DNA of 64,000 bases, taken from the NCBI GenBank assembly GCA_031421635.1, contig JANOPA010000096.1:47222-111221 (forward strand). Reading direction: 5' to 3'. Position 1 is the stretch's first letter. Each line of letters starts with the position of its first letter. Under the pieces are notes generated by a model. The model saw only the letters and a list, made by a program, of their open reading frames with translations, was not told where the DNA came from and made no database searches. The translations under genes were made by a program, and so were the position numbers. The DNA comes from JAPOKJ01 sp031421635 (GTDB taxonomy: Bacteria > Pseudomonadota > Gammaproteobacteria > Burkholderiales > Burkholderiaceae_E). Shown piece after piece: positions 56,226 to 63,301 of the stretch.

Positions 56226-57491
56226 ATGGCATTAATCGTTCATAAATACGGCGGCACCTCGATGGGCTCAGTGGAGCGCATCAAGAACGTCGCACAACGC
56301 GTCGCCAAATGGCATCGCGCCGGTCATCAAATGGTCGTGGTCCCGTCTGCCATGTCGGGCGAAACCAACCGCCTGCTTAAAATCGCCAGCGAAATCGTCG
56401 CGGGCAGTGGCCGCGAAGCCGACCCGCGCGAACTCGACGTGATCGCCGCCACCGGCGAGCAAGTCTCGGTAGGTCTCCTCGCCATTGCCTTCAAAGCCAT
56501 AGGTGTTGATGCCGTGTCCTACGCGGGTTGGCAAGTGCCCATTAAAACCGACTCGGCCTTCACCAAGGCACGTATCGAGTCGATCGACGATGCGCGTGTG
56601 CGTGCCGATCTTGATGCAGGCAGAGTGGTGATCATCACCGGCTTTCAGGGCGTAGACCCGAACGGCAACATCACCACCCTCGGCCGAGGTGGCTCCGACA
56701 CCTCAGCCGTGGCCGTAGCGGCAGCGCTCAAAGCCGAAGAATGCCTCATCTATACCGATGTCGACGGCGTCTACACCACCGACCCCCGCATCGTTCCCGA
56801 AGCCCGTCGCCTGAATAAAGTGACCTTCGAAGAAATGCTGGAAATGGCCAGCCTCGGCTCCAAAATACTGCAGATCCGCTCGGTAGAATTTGCCGGTAAA
56901 TATCGCGTCAAAACCCGTGTGCTCTCCAGCCTAACCCCCCATGACATGGACCTGGCGACCGAAGCCACGTCCGGCACCCTAATTACCTTTGAGGAAGACG
57001 AAGCGATGGAAAAAGCCGTGATCTCCGGCATTGCCTTCAACCGCGATGAAGCCAAAATTACTCTGATCCAAGTCCCCGACAAACCCGGCATCGCCTTCTC
57101 GATCCTGGGCCCCGTGGCGGCTGCCAACATCGATGTCGACATGATCATCCAAAATCAGTCCATCAACGGCACCACCGACTTCTCTTTTACTGTCCACCGG
57201 AATGAGTTCAAAAAGACCATGGAAGTTTTGAACAGCCAAGTGAAGGACAAAATCAACGCTAAAGAAATTATCGGCGACGACAAAATCTGCAAGGTAAGTT
57301 TGGTGGGCATTGGCATGCGCTCCCACGTTGGCATCGCCAGCCTAATGTTTGAAACCCTGGCCAAGGAAAGCATCAACATCCAAATGATTTCCACCTCCGA
57401 GATCAAAACCTCGGTGGTCATCGATGACAAATACATGGAACTCGCCGTTCGTTCCCTCCATAAGGCTTTTGGCTTGGAACAAGCCGCGTGA
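56226..57491 (+). CDS. lysC: Aspartokinase
   Basis: First enzyme of the aspartate family pathway (Lys, Met, Thr). 421 residues starting at ATG 56226 (MALIVHKYGGTSMGSVERI); the frame continues 20 codons upstream without homology. Kinase features: KYGGTSM, ITGFQGVDPNGNITTLGRGG and the ACT pair in the C-terminal third (ISGIAFNRDEAKITLIQVPD; VSLVGIGMRSHVGIA), the site of feedback regulation. Immediately upstream of tRNA-Ser. Confidence 0.97.
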   Translation: MALIVHKYGGTSMGSVERIKNVAQRVAKWHRAGHQMVVVPSAMSGETNRLLKIASEIVAGSGREADPRELDVIAATGEQVSVGLLAIAFKAIGVDAVSYAGWQVPIKTDSAFTKARIESIDDARVRADLDAGRVVIITGFQGVDPNGNITTLGRGGSDTSAVAVAAALKAEECLIYTDVDGVYTTDPRIVPEARRLNKVTFEEMLEMASLGSKILQIRSVEFAGKYRVKTRVLSSLTPHDMDLATEATSGTLITFEEDEAMEKAVISGIAFNRDEAKITLIQVPDKPGIAFSILGPVAAANIDVDMIIQNQSINGTTDFSFTVHRNEFKKTMEVLNSQVKDKINAKEIIGDDKICKVSLVGIGMRSHVGIASLMFETLAKESINIQMISTSEIKTSVVIDDKYMELAVRSLHKAFGLEQAA

Positions 57492-57534
57492 TAAGATTCG
57501 CCCCGATCCGAGACTGACCTGGATCAAAGAATAC

Positions 57535-57628
57535 GGAGATGTGGCCGAGTGGTCGAAGGCACTCCCCTGCTAAGGGAGCATGCGAGCTAAAACTTGCATC
57601 GAGGGTTCGAATCCCTCCATCTCCGCCA
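57535..57628 (+). tRNA. tRNA-Ser (anticodon GCU)
   Basis: Acceptor stem GGAGATG (57535-57541) pairs with CATCTCC; the discriminator G and a genome-encoded CCA end at 57628. Anticodon stem CTCCC/GGGAG encloses loop CTGCTAA with anticodon GCT at 57669-100 equivalent positions 57569-57571. The long variable arm and T-loop GGTTCGAATCC are typical of class II tRNA-Ser. It reads AGC/AGU codons. It marks the boundary between conserved core genes and the accessory region. Confidence 0.97.
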
Positions 57629-57675
57629 AATGTAATAAACCCGCTTCGGCGGGTTTTTTGCATTTGGCGGAGATG
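57619..57675. repeat. 15-bp inverted repeat mirroring the tRNA-Ser 3' end
   Basis: CATCTCCGCCAAATG (57619-57633, the 3' acceptor strand plus CCA and trailer) recurs as its exact reverse complement CATTTGGCGGAGATG ending at about 57675, flanking the terminator hairpin. The right copy therefore carries a duplicate of the tRNA 5' acceptor strand GGAGATG and could pair with the acceptor 3' strand in the primary transcript. Confidence 0.9.
57637..57659 (+). terminator. Intrinsic terminator of tRNA-Ser
   Basis: Stem AAACCCGC / GCGGGTTT with a TTCG tetraloop followed by T residues, nine bases after the encoded CCA. The sequence also lies at the centre of the larger inverted repeat described above. 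Confidence 0.9.
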
Positions 57676-57676
57676 A

Positions 57677-57801
57677 GGACAAGCCCTGCGGCTTGTCCGG
57701 GAGGGAGTTGGAGCAGATCAGTTGGCGCATGCGCCAACCTGCGGAAACGGGCAGCGCCTATGAGCGCTGCCCGGAGAAGCGATTCGCTTGCAAGCGAATC
57801 G
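57677..57801. repeat. Array of four palindromes/hairpins
   Basis: Four consecutive dyads in 125 bases: GGACAAGCC-CTGC-GGCTTGTCC (57677-57698), the perfect palindrome GTTGGCGCATGCGCCAAC (57721-57738), CGGGCAGCGC-CTATGA-GCGCTGCCCG (57748-57773) and a perfect 22-base palindrome centred on CTTGCAAG (57780-57801). None has a T-tract. They differ in sequence but share the hairpin format. This covers most of the 314-base stretch between the terminator and hsdM, in which I see no real gene. Confidence 0.9.
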
Positions 57802-57974
57802 GCGGCCTGCGCGAAAGGACACGACCAAAGGGAGTGCCTTGAGTGTAGGCGAATCCCGTGATGGCGTTGCCTCGGTCCCTTCTCTCGATACAAACAACAC
57901 TAGCTAGGTACAACTCCCCGCAGAAATTCCAGTTTCAGATATCCTCAGCCCCTTCCTCCTTTCACCGACCCCCC

Positions 57975-59417
57975 ATGCTCACCGGCGATCAAAAAAGTAA
58001 AATAGACCAAATCTGGAACGCCTTTTGGTCCGGTGGCATAGCGAACCCAATAGAAGTCATCGAGCAAATCACGTATTTGCTCTTCCTGCGCCGCCTCGAC
58101 GATCTCCACACCCTGGAAGAAAACAAAGCGACGCGCCTCAAGCGCCCGATGGAGCGCCGCATTTTTCCCGAGGGCGCAGATTCGCGCGGCCGAGCCTTCG
58201 AGAGCCTGCGCTGGAGCCGTTTCAAAAACGAATCGCCCAGCGAAATGTTCGTCATCGTCAGTGAGCATGTCTTCCCCTTCCTGCGCGCCTTGGGCTCGGA
58301 CGATTCCACCTACGCGCATCACATGAAAGATGCCCGCTTCACCATCCCCACGCCAGCCCTCCTGGCCAAGGTAGTGGACTTGCTGGCCTCAGTGCCCATG
58401 GAAGACCGCGACACCAAGGGCGATTTGTACGAGTACATGCTTGGCAAAATTGCCAGCGCCGGGCAAAACGGCCAGTTCCGCACGCCGCGCCACATCATTC
58501 AATTGATGGTGGAAATGACCGCCCCCACGCCGCAGGACACCATATGCGATCCGGCCTCGGGCACCTGCGGATTTTTAGTGGCCGCAGGCGAATACTTGCG
58601 CGAGCAACATGCCAGTCTGTTCCACGATGCCAAATTAAATAAGCACTTCAACCAAGGCATGTTCCACGGCCACGATTTTGACAACACTATGCTGCGTATC
58701 GGTAGCATGAACATGATGCTGCACGGGGTGGATAACCCCGCGATTACCTACCGCGATTCACTGGGCCAAGAGCACGGTACCGAAGAGGGCCGTTACAGCC
58801 TGGTGCTGGCCAACCCGCCCTTTGCAGGCAGCCTGGACTTTGAGAACGTCGCCAAAGATTTACTGCAAACCGTCAAAACCAAAAAGACCGAGCTGCTGTT
58901 TCTCGCCCTGTTTCTGCGCCTGCTCAAGCCCGGTGGCCGTGCAGCGGTGATCGTGCCTGAGGGCGTGTTGTTTGGCTCCAGCACTGCGCACAAAACCTTG
59001 CGCAAAATGCTGGTCGAAGACCAAAAATTAGATGGCATCGTCAGCCTACCCGGCGGCGTGTTCAAGTCCTATGCAGGTGTGAGCACGGCCATTTTATTCT
59101 TCACCAAAACCAATAGTGGCGGCACCGACAATGTATCGTTTTACGACATGCAGGCCGACGGCTACAGCTTGGACGACAAGCGCCAACCCTTGCTCGCTGA
59201 AGACAAGTTGGGCCTTCAGACTTTGCGGGGCGGGCGCGATGCGCTTACCCAAGAAGAGCATGGGAAAAACAACTTGCCTGATGTACTGGCCCGTTGGGCT
59301 CGGCGTGACGACACCGGTGAAGGTTCGGAGCTGCAGCGCAGCCGCACAGCGCAAAGCTTTTGCGTGCCCAAGGCGGACATTGCAGCCAATGGGTATGACT
59401 TGAGTATTAACCGGTGA
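57975..59417 (+). CDS. hsdM: Type I restriction-modification methyltransferase HsdM, C-terminally truncated
   Basis: N6-adenine methyltransferase subunit, 480 residues from ATG 57975 (MLTGDQKSKIDQIWNAFW). N-terminal helical domain, then the SAM site CDPASGTCGFLVAAGEYL and catalytic motif VLANPPFAG. The frame ends abruptly at YDLSINR plus stop (59415), where relatives continue about 40 residues (YKEVV... to a helical tail). That tail is still encoded downstream in another frame. The missing part contacts HsdS in related complexes, so assembly may be affected. Upstream codons from 57858 in frame carry no homology. GC-rich, unlike the following genes. Confidence 0.93.
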   Translation: MLTGDQKSKIDQIWNAFWSGGIANPIEVIEQITYLLFLRRLDDLHTLEENKATRLKRPMERRIFPEGADSRGRAFESLRWSRFKNESPSEMFVIVSEHVFPFLRALGSDDSTYAHHMKDARFTIPTPALLAKVVDLLASVPMEDRDTKGDLYEYMLGKIASAGQNGQFRTPRHIIQLMVEMTAPTPQDTICDPASGTCGFLVAAGEYLREQHASLFHDAKLNKHFNQGMFHGHDFDNTMLRIGSMNMMLHGVDNPAITYRDSLGQEHGTEEGRYSLVLANPPFAGSLDFENVAKDLLQTVKTKKTELLFLALFLRLLKPGGRAAVIVPEGVLFGSSTAHKTLRKMLVEDQKLDGIVSLPGGVFKSYAGVSTAILFFTKTNSGGTDNVSFYDMQADGYSLDDKRQPLLAEDKLGLQTLRGGRDALTQEEHGKNNLPDVLARWARRDDTGEGSELQRSRTAQSFCVPKADIAANGYDLSINR

Positions 59418-59481
59418 GTTGGCCAAGCTGGAGGAGGAGATTGCGCGGGGGATGAAGGTGTTGGAAGGGATGTTGAAGTGA
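59416..59481 (+). pseudogene. Out-of-frame C-terminal tail of hsdM
   Basis: In the frame shifted by one base from hsdM, 59416-59481 encodes ELAKLEEEIARGMKVLEGML plus Lys and a stop. This is the normal last helix of HsdM. Its stop overlaps the GTG of hsdS (GTGA), as expected for the ancestral hsdM-hsdS junction. About 18 residues (roughly 56 bases) between INR and this tail appear deleted. Confidence 0.8.
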
Positions 59482-60611
59482 GTACACCTTCGAGAGAATG
59501 GCCTCTCCGACGTCTTGGCGAAATTTGCGAATTCAAGTACGGAAAAAGCTTGCCTGATGCGGCTCGATCTGGTGGCTCCATTCCGGTCTACGGATCGAAC
59601 GGAATTGTTGGCGGGCATGATCTGCCGCTTACGGCGAGTGAAACCATTGTAATTGGACGCAAAGGTTCACATGGGGAAGTAAATTTTTCAGACGTTCCTT
59701 GCTGGCCAATTGACACTACATATTACGTTGACTCGTCTGCTACCGGCGAGAATCTTCAGTGGTTTCGATATCGTTTGCCAGCAGCCGGTTTGAACCAAAT
59801 GAATAGGGCCGCCGCTGTACCTGGATTGAATCGAGAAGATGCCTATCGAGTCGAAATTTTGGTACCGCCATTAGAGGAGCAACGTCGCATCGCCGCCATC
59901 CTGGACCAGGCCGAAACCCTCCTAACCCAACGCCGCGCCGCCCTGGCCCAACTCGACAGCCTCACGCAGTCCATCTTTCTTGATATGTTTGGTGATCCGA
60001 TGGCGAATCCGAAGCTTTGGCCATTTGTAAAGCTAGATCAGCTAGTTCAAACTGGTGACACGATCAATTACGGCGTGGTTCAGCCAGGCGATGCGCTAGA
60101 TGAAGGTGTCCCGTTGGTACGGGTTGGCGATGTGGTCCACAAAAATTTTAACCCTGACTCTCTGAAGCGAATCGACCCTATAATTGAAGCCACTTACAAG
60201 CGTTCGCGTTTGCGCGGCGACGAGATTTTACTTACCTGTGTCGGGTCAATTGGCGTTGTTGCCCTCGTGGATTCGTCCATGACGGGGTTTAACGTGGCTC
60301 GCGCCGTGTCGCGCATACCTGTTTCAAAAAAAATTGATCGAGTATTTCTTGCGACTTATTTGCAGACGGAGCACGTTCACCGCTACTTTACCGCTGAGTT
60401 GCGAACGGTAAGTCAACCCACTTTAAACATAAAGCAAATTTGCGAAACAAAGGTGATTCAGCCCCCGCTACCCCTCCAGCAAACCTTCGCCAGCGGCATT
60501 CAAGCGGTCGAAGCCCTCAAAGCCCTCAAAGCCACCCATCAAGCCTCATTGTCCTACCTAGACGCCTTGTTCGCCTCACTTCAACAGCTAGCATTCGCGG
60601 GACAACTTTAA
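59478..60611 (+). CDS. hsdS: Type I restriction-modification specificity subunit HsdS
   Basis: Sequence-recognition subunit, 377 residues, with two target-recognition domains (about 8-130 and 175-320). Each is followed by a conserved helical spacer: VPPLEEQRRIAAILDQAETL after the first, and PPLPLQQTFASGIQAVEAL after the second. The FLDMFGDP motif opens the second half. The two recognition domains are visibly richer in A/T than the spacers, consistent with domain exchange. Start: GTG 59478 inside the old hsdM stop. No hsdR follows within the window. Confidence 0.92.
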   Translation: MSTPSREWPLRRLGEICEFKYGKSLPDAARSGGSIPVYGSNGIVGGHDLPLTASETIVIGRKGSHGEVNFSDVPCWPIDTTYYVDSSATGENLQWFRYRLPAAGLNQMNRAAAVPGLNREDAYRVEILVPPLEEQRRIAAILDQAETLLTQRRAALAQLDSLTQSIFLDMFGDPMANPKLWPFVKLDQLVQTGDTINYGVVQPGDALDEGVPLVRVGDVVHKNFNPDSLKRIDPIIEATYKRSRLRGDEILLTCVGSIGVVALVDSSMTGFNVARAVSRIPVSKKIDRVFLATYLQTEHVHRYFTAELRTVSQPTLNIKQICETKVIQPPLPLQQTFASGIQAVEALKALKATHQASLSYLDALFASLQQLAFAGQL

Positions 60612-60621
60612 ATTTTAATCT

Positions 60622-61116
60622 GGAACAGCTGTCAAAAAAGTTGCCGACCAGCGTAAGGGGCGAGCTGGGTCGAAAAATGGCGGGCGAAGAGGTCACGACC
60701 GGTAAATTTATGCAACCCAATGTTGATTGCCAAGGCAGCGTAGAGTTTGGTGAGGACGAAGAATCCGACATCACCCGTCCATTGTTTGCTTTTGCTGACG
60801 CTTGGCTCGCCGTCATCGAAAACGAACGGGTGTTGTTCGTCGTGAACTTGATACCAGTTTGCACCCCTTGCTGGTATACCACCTCGTAAAGCGGCTGCAC
60901 CATTAAGGCACCAAGGCGCAGCTCATTTTCACGGCGCACGACACCACACTGCTCAGCCAGAAGCTCTTGCGCGGCGACCAGGTATGGTGGTTCATGGAAA
61001 AAGACGACAAGAGTACGACCCGCTTATGCCCTTTGTCGGACTTTAGCCCGCGAGATAACGAATTGATCGATCGCGACTATTTGAATGGACGCTGTGGGAG
61101 CATCCCGTTTTTTTGA
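60622..61116 (+). pseudogene. Remnant of a COG1106-type AAA ATPase (AbiLi-like)
   Basis: Only the C-terminal portion survives, broken into frames. First frame: FGEDEESDITRPLFAFADAW then LAVIENERVLFVV, the strand leading into Walker B. From 60844 a second frame gives ELDTSLHPLLVYHLVKRLHH, then an in-frame TAA at 60904, then GTKAQLIFTAHDTTLLSQKL, GDQVWWFMEKDDKSTTR, LSDFSPRDNE and finally GRCGSIPFF with stop at 61114. DELDTSLHP, FTAHDT and the GxxPFF end are typical of this ATPase family. N-terminal two thirds including Walker A are absent. Fifteen bases later a RloB-like start follows. Confidence 0.7.
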
Positions 61117-61131
61117 AAGACTTGGATTTCG

Positions 61132-61250
61132 ATGGTGTCTGAAGACCTGTTTCGTAGGCAACGATCTACAAAGCGGGACATGGCCCGAGATCGGGCCACC
61201 GCGTTGCCCAATGTTGATTGTATGGCTAGGAAGCCTTCTTTTTTCAGGTA
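61132..61250 (+). pseudogene. RloB-like N-terminal remnant (AbiLii-like)
   Basis: From ATG 61132 the reading MVSEDLFRRQRSTKRDMARD matches the usual RloB opening (basic stretch after S-x-DLF). The next conserved strand, LIVCEGEKTEP in relatives, survives only as pieces in two frames: PMLIV in one and CMARKPSFFR in another, followed by a stop. The remaining two thirds of RloB are not recognisable before 61330. Together with the ATPase remnant it suggests an ancient AbiL-type pair behind the type I modification genes. Confidence 0.55.
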
Positions 61251-61330
61251 AGGCCGAGCAGATCTATGGAGTAGAGCACGGTCTCATATATTTTGATATG
61301 CCAATTGTGTTTCCAGGTGCTTAGCCATAC

Positions 61331-61570
61331 TCAGGTTGCGCCATGGCTTAGGGGCAATTGATGTTCCTCGAAGTAGTCAGTTATGTGCTCATGATGCATC
61401 GGCTTCGAAACCAAAGCCTTAAGTACTCTGCCCCAAACCTTAGTGTTCGTGTACTTTTTGGGCGCTGGCGTTTTGCTTGTCTTCAGTCGCGCCAAGAATC
61501 CATGCTCGCGCCTAATCTCTGTCTCAAAGCCCGCGATCTTCGCTTGCGGTACGCGTATTGCTTCCTGCAA
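61331..61570 (-). CDS. Small charged protein, possibly a broken winged-helix gene
   Basis: A 79-residue frame with a helical charged N-terminus (AKIAGFETEIRREHGFLARL) and KVWGRVLKALVSKPMHHEH followed by ITDYFEEHQLPLSHGAT, which looks like the first helices of a winged helix. The only start is TTG 61570 without a ribosome-binding site, and the protein ends where a third helix would be expected. Could be a fragment. I recognise no family with confidence. Confidence 0.35.
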   Translation of the reverse strand: MQEAIRVPQAKIAGFETEIRREHGFLARLKTSKTPAPKKYTNTKVWGRVLKALVSKPMHHEHITDYFEEHQLPLSHGAT

Positions 61571-61663
61571 GGATCTTGCATCATTTACTTAATAACAAGT
61601 TGTTAACGGACTCAACAAAATAAACGTTCCAGGATCAGGGCGTTTTCGTCGTCGAAATAGGGG

Positions 61664-61689
61664 AAGCCACCCGCAATGGAGTGGCTTTT
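61664..61689. terminator. Hairpin with short T-run
   Basis: AAGCCAC (61664-61670) / GTGGCTT (61681-61687) with a ten-base loop and TTTT at the right end. Located in the noncoding stretch 61571-61790, which otherwise holds no gene I can support. Confidence 0.4.
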
Positions 61690-61790
61690 GGAGTCAAGTT
61701 ATTGACCGGGCGGTTCTAACGCCCTATAATCTCTCTCGGTTGCTAAACATGTTAGACCTCCTTTCTAGTGGTCGCCATCTACGGCGTGTT

Positions 61791-62366
61791 TTAAATGCCT
61801 GGAATCCCCGCTGATACGGGGCTTTCGTCTTTTTTAAGATCAGATTTATGTCGTTTAGAAACGTAAAATCCTTTTGCCGGATTCTCCAGTAATCCGGTCT
61901 TTGTTTTTAGGTTCCAAAGATAAGTTCTAACTGTCGCATATGGGTCATCAGTATTGCCAAGCTTTCTTCCCTTTGCGGAGAAGAATACAGAGACTTCAGC
62001 GAGGGATTTACCTGCACCAATGAACTCTAAAAGTTCATTATTAAACGCCATGGTCACGCTCCTAAAGGAGTTTGAAGGGTCAAACTTAAGCCCATTGTTC
62101 CGTGACATTCCAAGAGAATTCAGTCCTCCTTCGGTGGATACTGCTTTTGGAAGCGTAGGAACCCATAATGGGGCAGCTAACATTTGATTTTCCACAGACT
62201 TTGACGCGGCTCGATTCGCCACCGTCCGATCAAGAGCATCATCGATTTCGTCATCGGTAGAGGCTAGCGTCTTAAGAGCCGCTATTCGTTGCTGCCTTTC
62301 TTCTACCTTTGCGAGCAGTAGCGCAATTGCAGACTCTTCTCGTTTTATAAGTTCCTGGTAATCCAT
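61791..62366 (-). CDS. Coiled-coil protein with possible C-terminal winged helix
   Basis: A 191-residue protein from ATG 62366 (MDYQELIKREESAIALLLAK); the frame opens at 62489 but the start chosen begins a clear coiled coil (residues 1-55, EERQQRIAALKTLASTDDEI). A linker follows, then ELLEFIGAGKSLAEVSVFF, DPYATVRTYLWNLKTKTGLL and GFYVSKRHKS, the helix-helix-strand pattern of a winged helix (about 115-180). Function unknown; DNA binding is inferred. Relatively AT-rich. Divergent from the toxin-antitoxin pair. Confidence 0.6.
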   Translation of the reverse strand: MDYQELIKREESAIALLLAKVEERQQRIAALKTLASTDDEIDDALDRTVANRAASKSVENQMLAAPLWVPTLPKAVSTEGGLNSLGMSRNNGLKFDPSNSFRSVTMAFNNELLEFIGAGKSLAEVSVFFSAKGRKLGNTDDPYATVRTYLWNLKTKTGLLENPAKGFYVSKRHKSDLKKDESPVSAGIPGI

Positions 62367-62483
62367 CCAGTGATTATAGACAAAACAACGGGGAATGCAG
62401 ACGGGCGGACGAAAAGGGCGATACAGATGCCAGCCTCCTAACTCTCCAAATGTTGCGTTTGGTCGAATAGACTTGCAAAACGC

Positions 62484-62508
62484 TGGCATTTAAATACACT
62501 GTATGCCA
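62484..62508. promoter_or_regulatory. Operator-like dyad upstream of the toxin-antitoxin pair
   Basis: Nested inverted repeats: TGGCAT (62484-62489) with ATGCCA (62503-62508), and the 11-base dyad ATACACTGTAT (62494-62504). It ends about 11-17 bases before the toxin start candidates. Ribbon-helix-helix antitoxins usually repress their own operons at such sites; here this is inferred. Confidence 0.45.
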
Positions 62509-62525
62509 TAAGCAAATGGATGCAA

Positions 62526-62837
62526 ATGCCAATAGTTCTATCGATGAAGATTAAAGAAAAACTCCAGGGTAAGTCTCCTGCGATCTCCAAAAGCGACATA
62601 GAAGAGTGTTTTGCGAACAGATGCGGAACCTACCTAATGGATTTACGAGAAGATCACCTATCAGATCCACCGACCCTTTGGTTCGTCGCGGAAAATGATA
62701 GGGGCGCGAAGATAAAAGTCGTTTTTATTCAAAAAGGTATTGATATTTATATTCGCACGGCCTACGTAGCGAATCCGGTCGAACTTGAGATTTACGCTAG
62801 GCATGCCAATGTTACGTTTACGGAGAAGAAATTATGA
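62526..62837 (+). CDS. Putative toxin of a type II toxin-antitoxin pair
   Basis: A 103-residue basic protein. The pattern ISKSDIEECFANRCGTYLMD, EDHLSDPPTLWFVAEND, KIKVVFIQKGIDIYIRTAY, NPVELEIYARHA matches small proteins often labelled ADP-ribosyl-(dinitrogen reductase) hydrolase, which occur with BrnA-like partners and have the BrnT/RelE-like size. The start may be ATG 62520, 62526 or 62544; 62526 (MPIVLSMKIKEKL) fits relatives best. The stop overlaps the next gene by four bases (ATGA). Toxicity is inferred from pairing only. Confidence 0.65.
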   Translation: MPIVLSMKIKEKLQGKSPAISKSDIEECFANRCGTYLMDLREDHLSDPPTLWFVAENDRGAKIKVVFIQKGIDIYIRTAYVANPVELEIYARHANVTFTEKKL

Positions 62838-63232
62838 CCAATGCAGAAATTAAAGCGAGCATTCCCGCGACGGATGGCGCATGGGACTCTCAGCAGCTAG
62901 GGGCTGACGAGAATTACGTTGTAAAAGCAAGCGGCGACCAAGAAGCTGTAATTGATAGTGCTTTAGATTTGCAGCCTGTCTCAATTCGTTTACAGAAAGA
63001 TATGGTTGAGAAGCTTAAAACTATCGCCGGTCACAACGGTATCAGCTACCAACCTCTGATTCGTCAAGTGCTCACAAGGTTTGTAGAGGCCGAGTTGAAG
63101 CTCATGCTCAGGAGCACTTACATTGAGTTAGAAGAGGCCAAGAAGCAACTTGCCGCCGTAAAAAAGATGATTGCCGATAAAAACACAACCGGCGATACGC
63201 CATCAAAAGAGAGGCCCAAAAAAGCAGCGTAG
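62834..63232 (+). CDS. Putative ribbon-helix-helix antitoxin (BrnA/CopG-like)
   Basis: A 132-residue protein. The central region PVSIRLQKDMVEKLKTIAGH and NGISYQPLIRQVLTRFVEAE is a ribbon-helix-helix DNA-binding fold of the BrnA type. The N-terminal part (about 45 residues) is acidic and probably binds the toxin; the C-terminal tail (YIELEEAKKQLAAVKKMI) is a coiled coil longer than in typical BrnA. Toxin-first order equals brnTA. Likely autorepressor at the upstream dyad. Confidence 0.7.
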   Translation: MTNAEIKASIPATDGAWDSQQLGADENYVVKASGDQEAVIDSALDLQPVSIRLQKDMVEKLKTIAGHNGISYQPLIRQVLTRFVEAELKLMLRSTYIELEEAKKQLAAVKKMIADKNTTGDTPSKERPKKAA

Positions 63233-63301
63233 CCTTAGTGAAAAGCTGTCAATTTGTTTTTGTCGGGTGCTTTCGGGTGCTATACGTTCTTTATGCTCTT
63301 T

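Noticed and set aside
57418..57893. Minus- and plus-strand ORFs across tRNA-Ser (peptides such as GDGGIRTLDAS and MEGFEPSMQV)
   Set aside because: They are translations of the tRNA and its flanking hairpins, a well-known source of spurious gene calls.
57858..57974. Upstream extension of hsdM
   Set aside because: No homology; the ATG at 57975 matches the family N-terminus.
59415..59417. Possible readthrough or selenocysteine at the hsdM stop
   Set aside because: The tail lies in a different frame, so readthrough of the UGA would not restore it; no SECIS-like hairpin is evident.
60526..60939. 137-residue minus-strand ORF
   Set aside because: Opposite to the ATPase remnant, whose motifs read on the plus strand.
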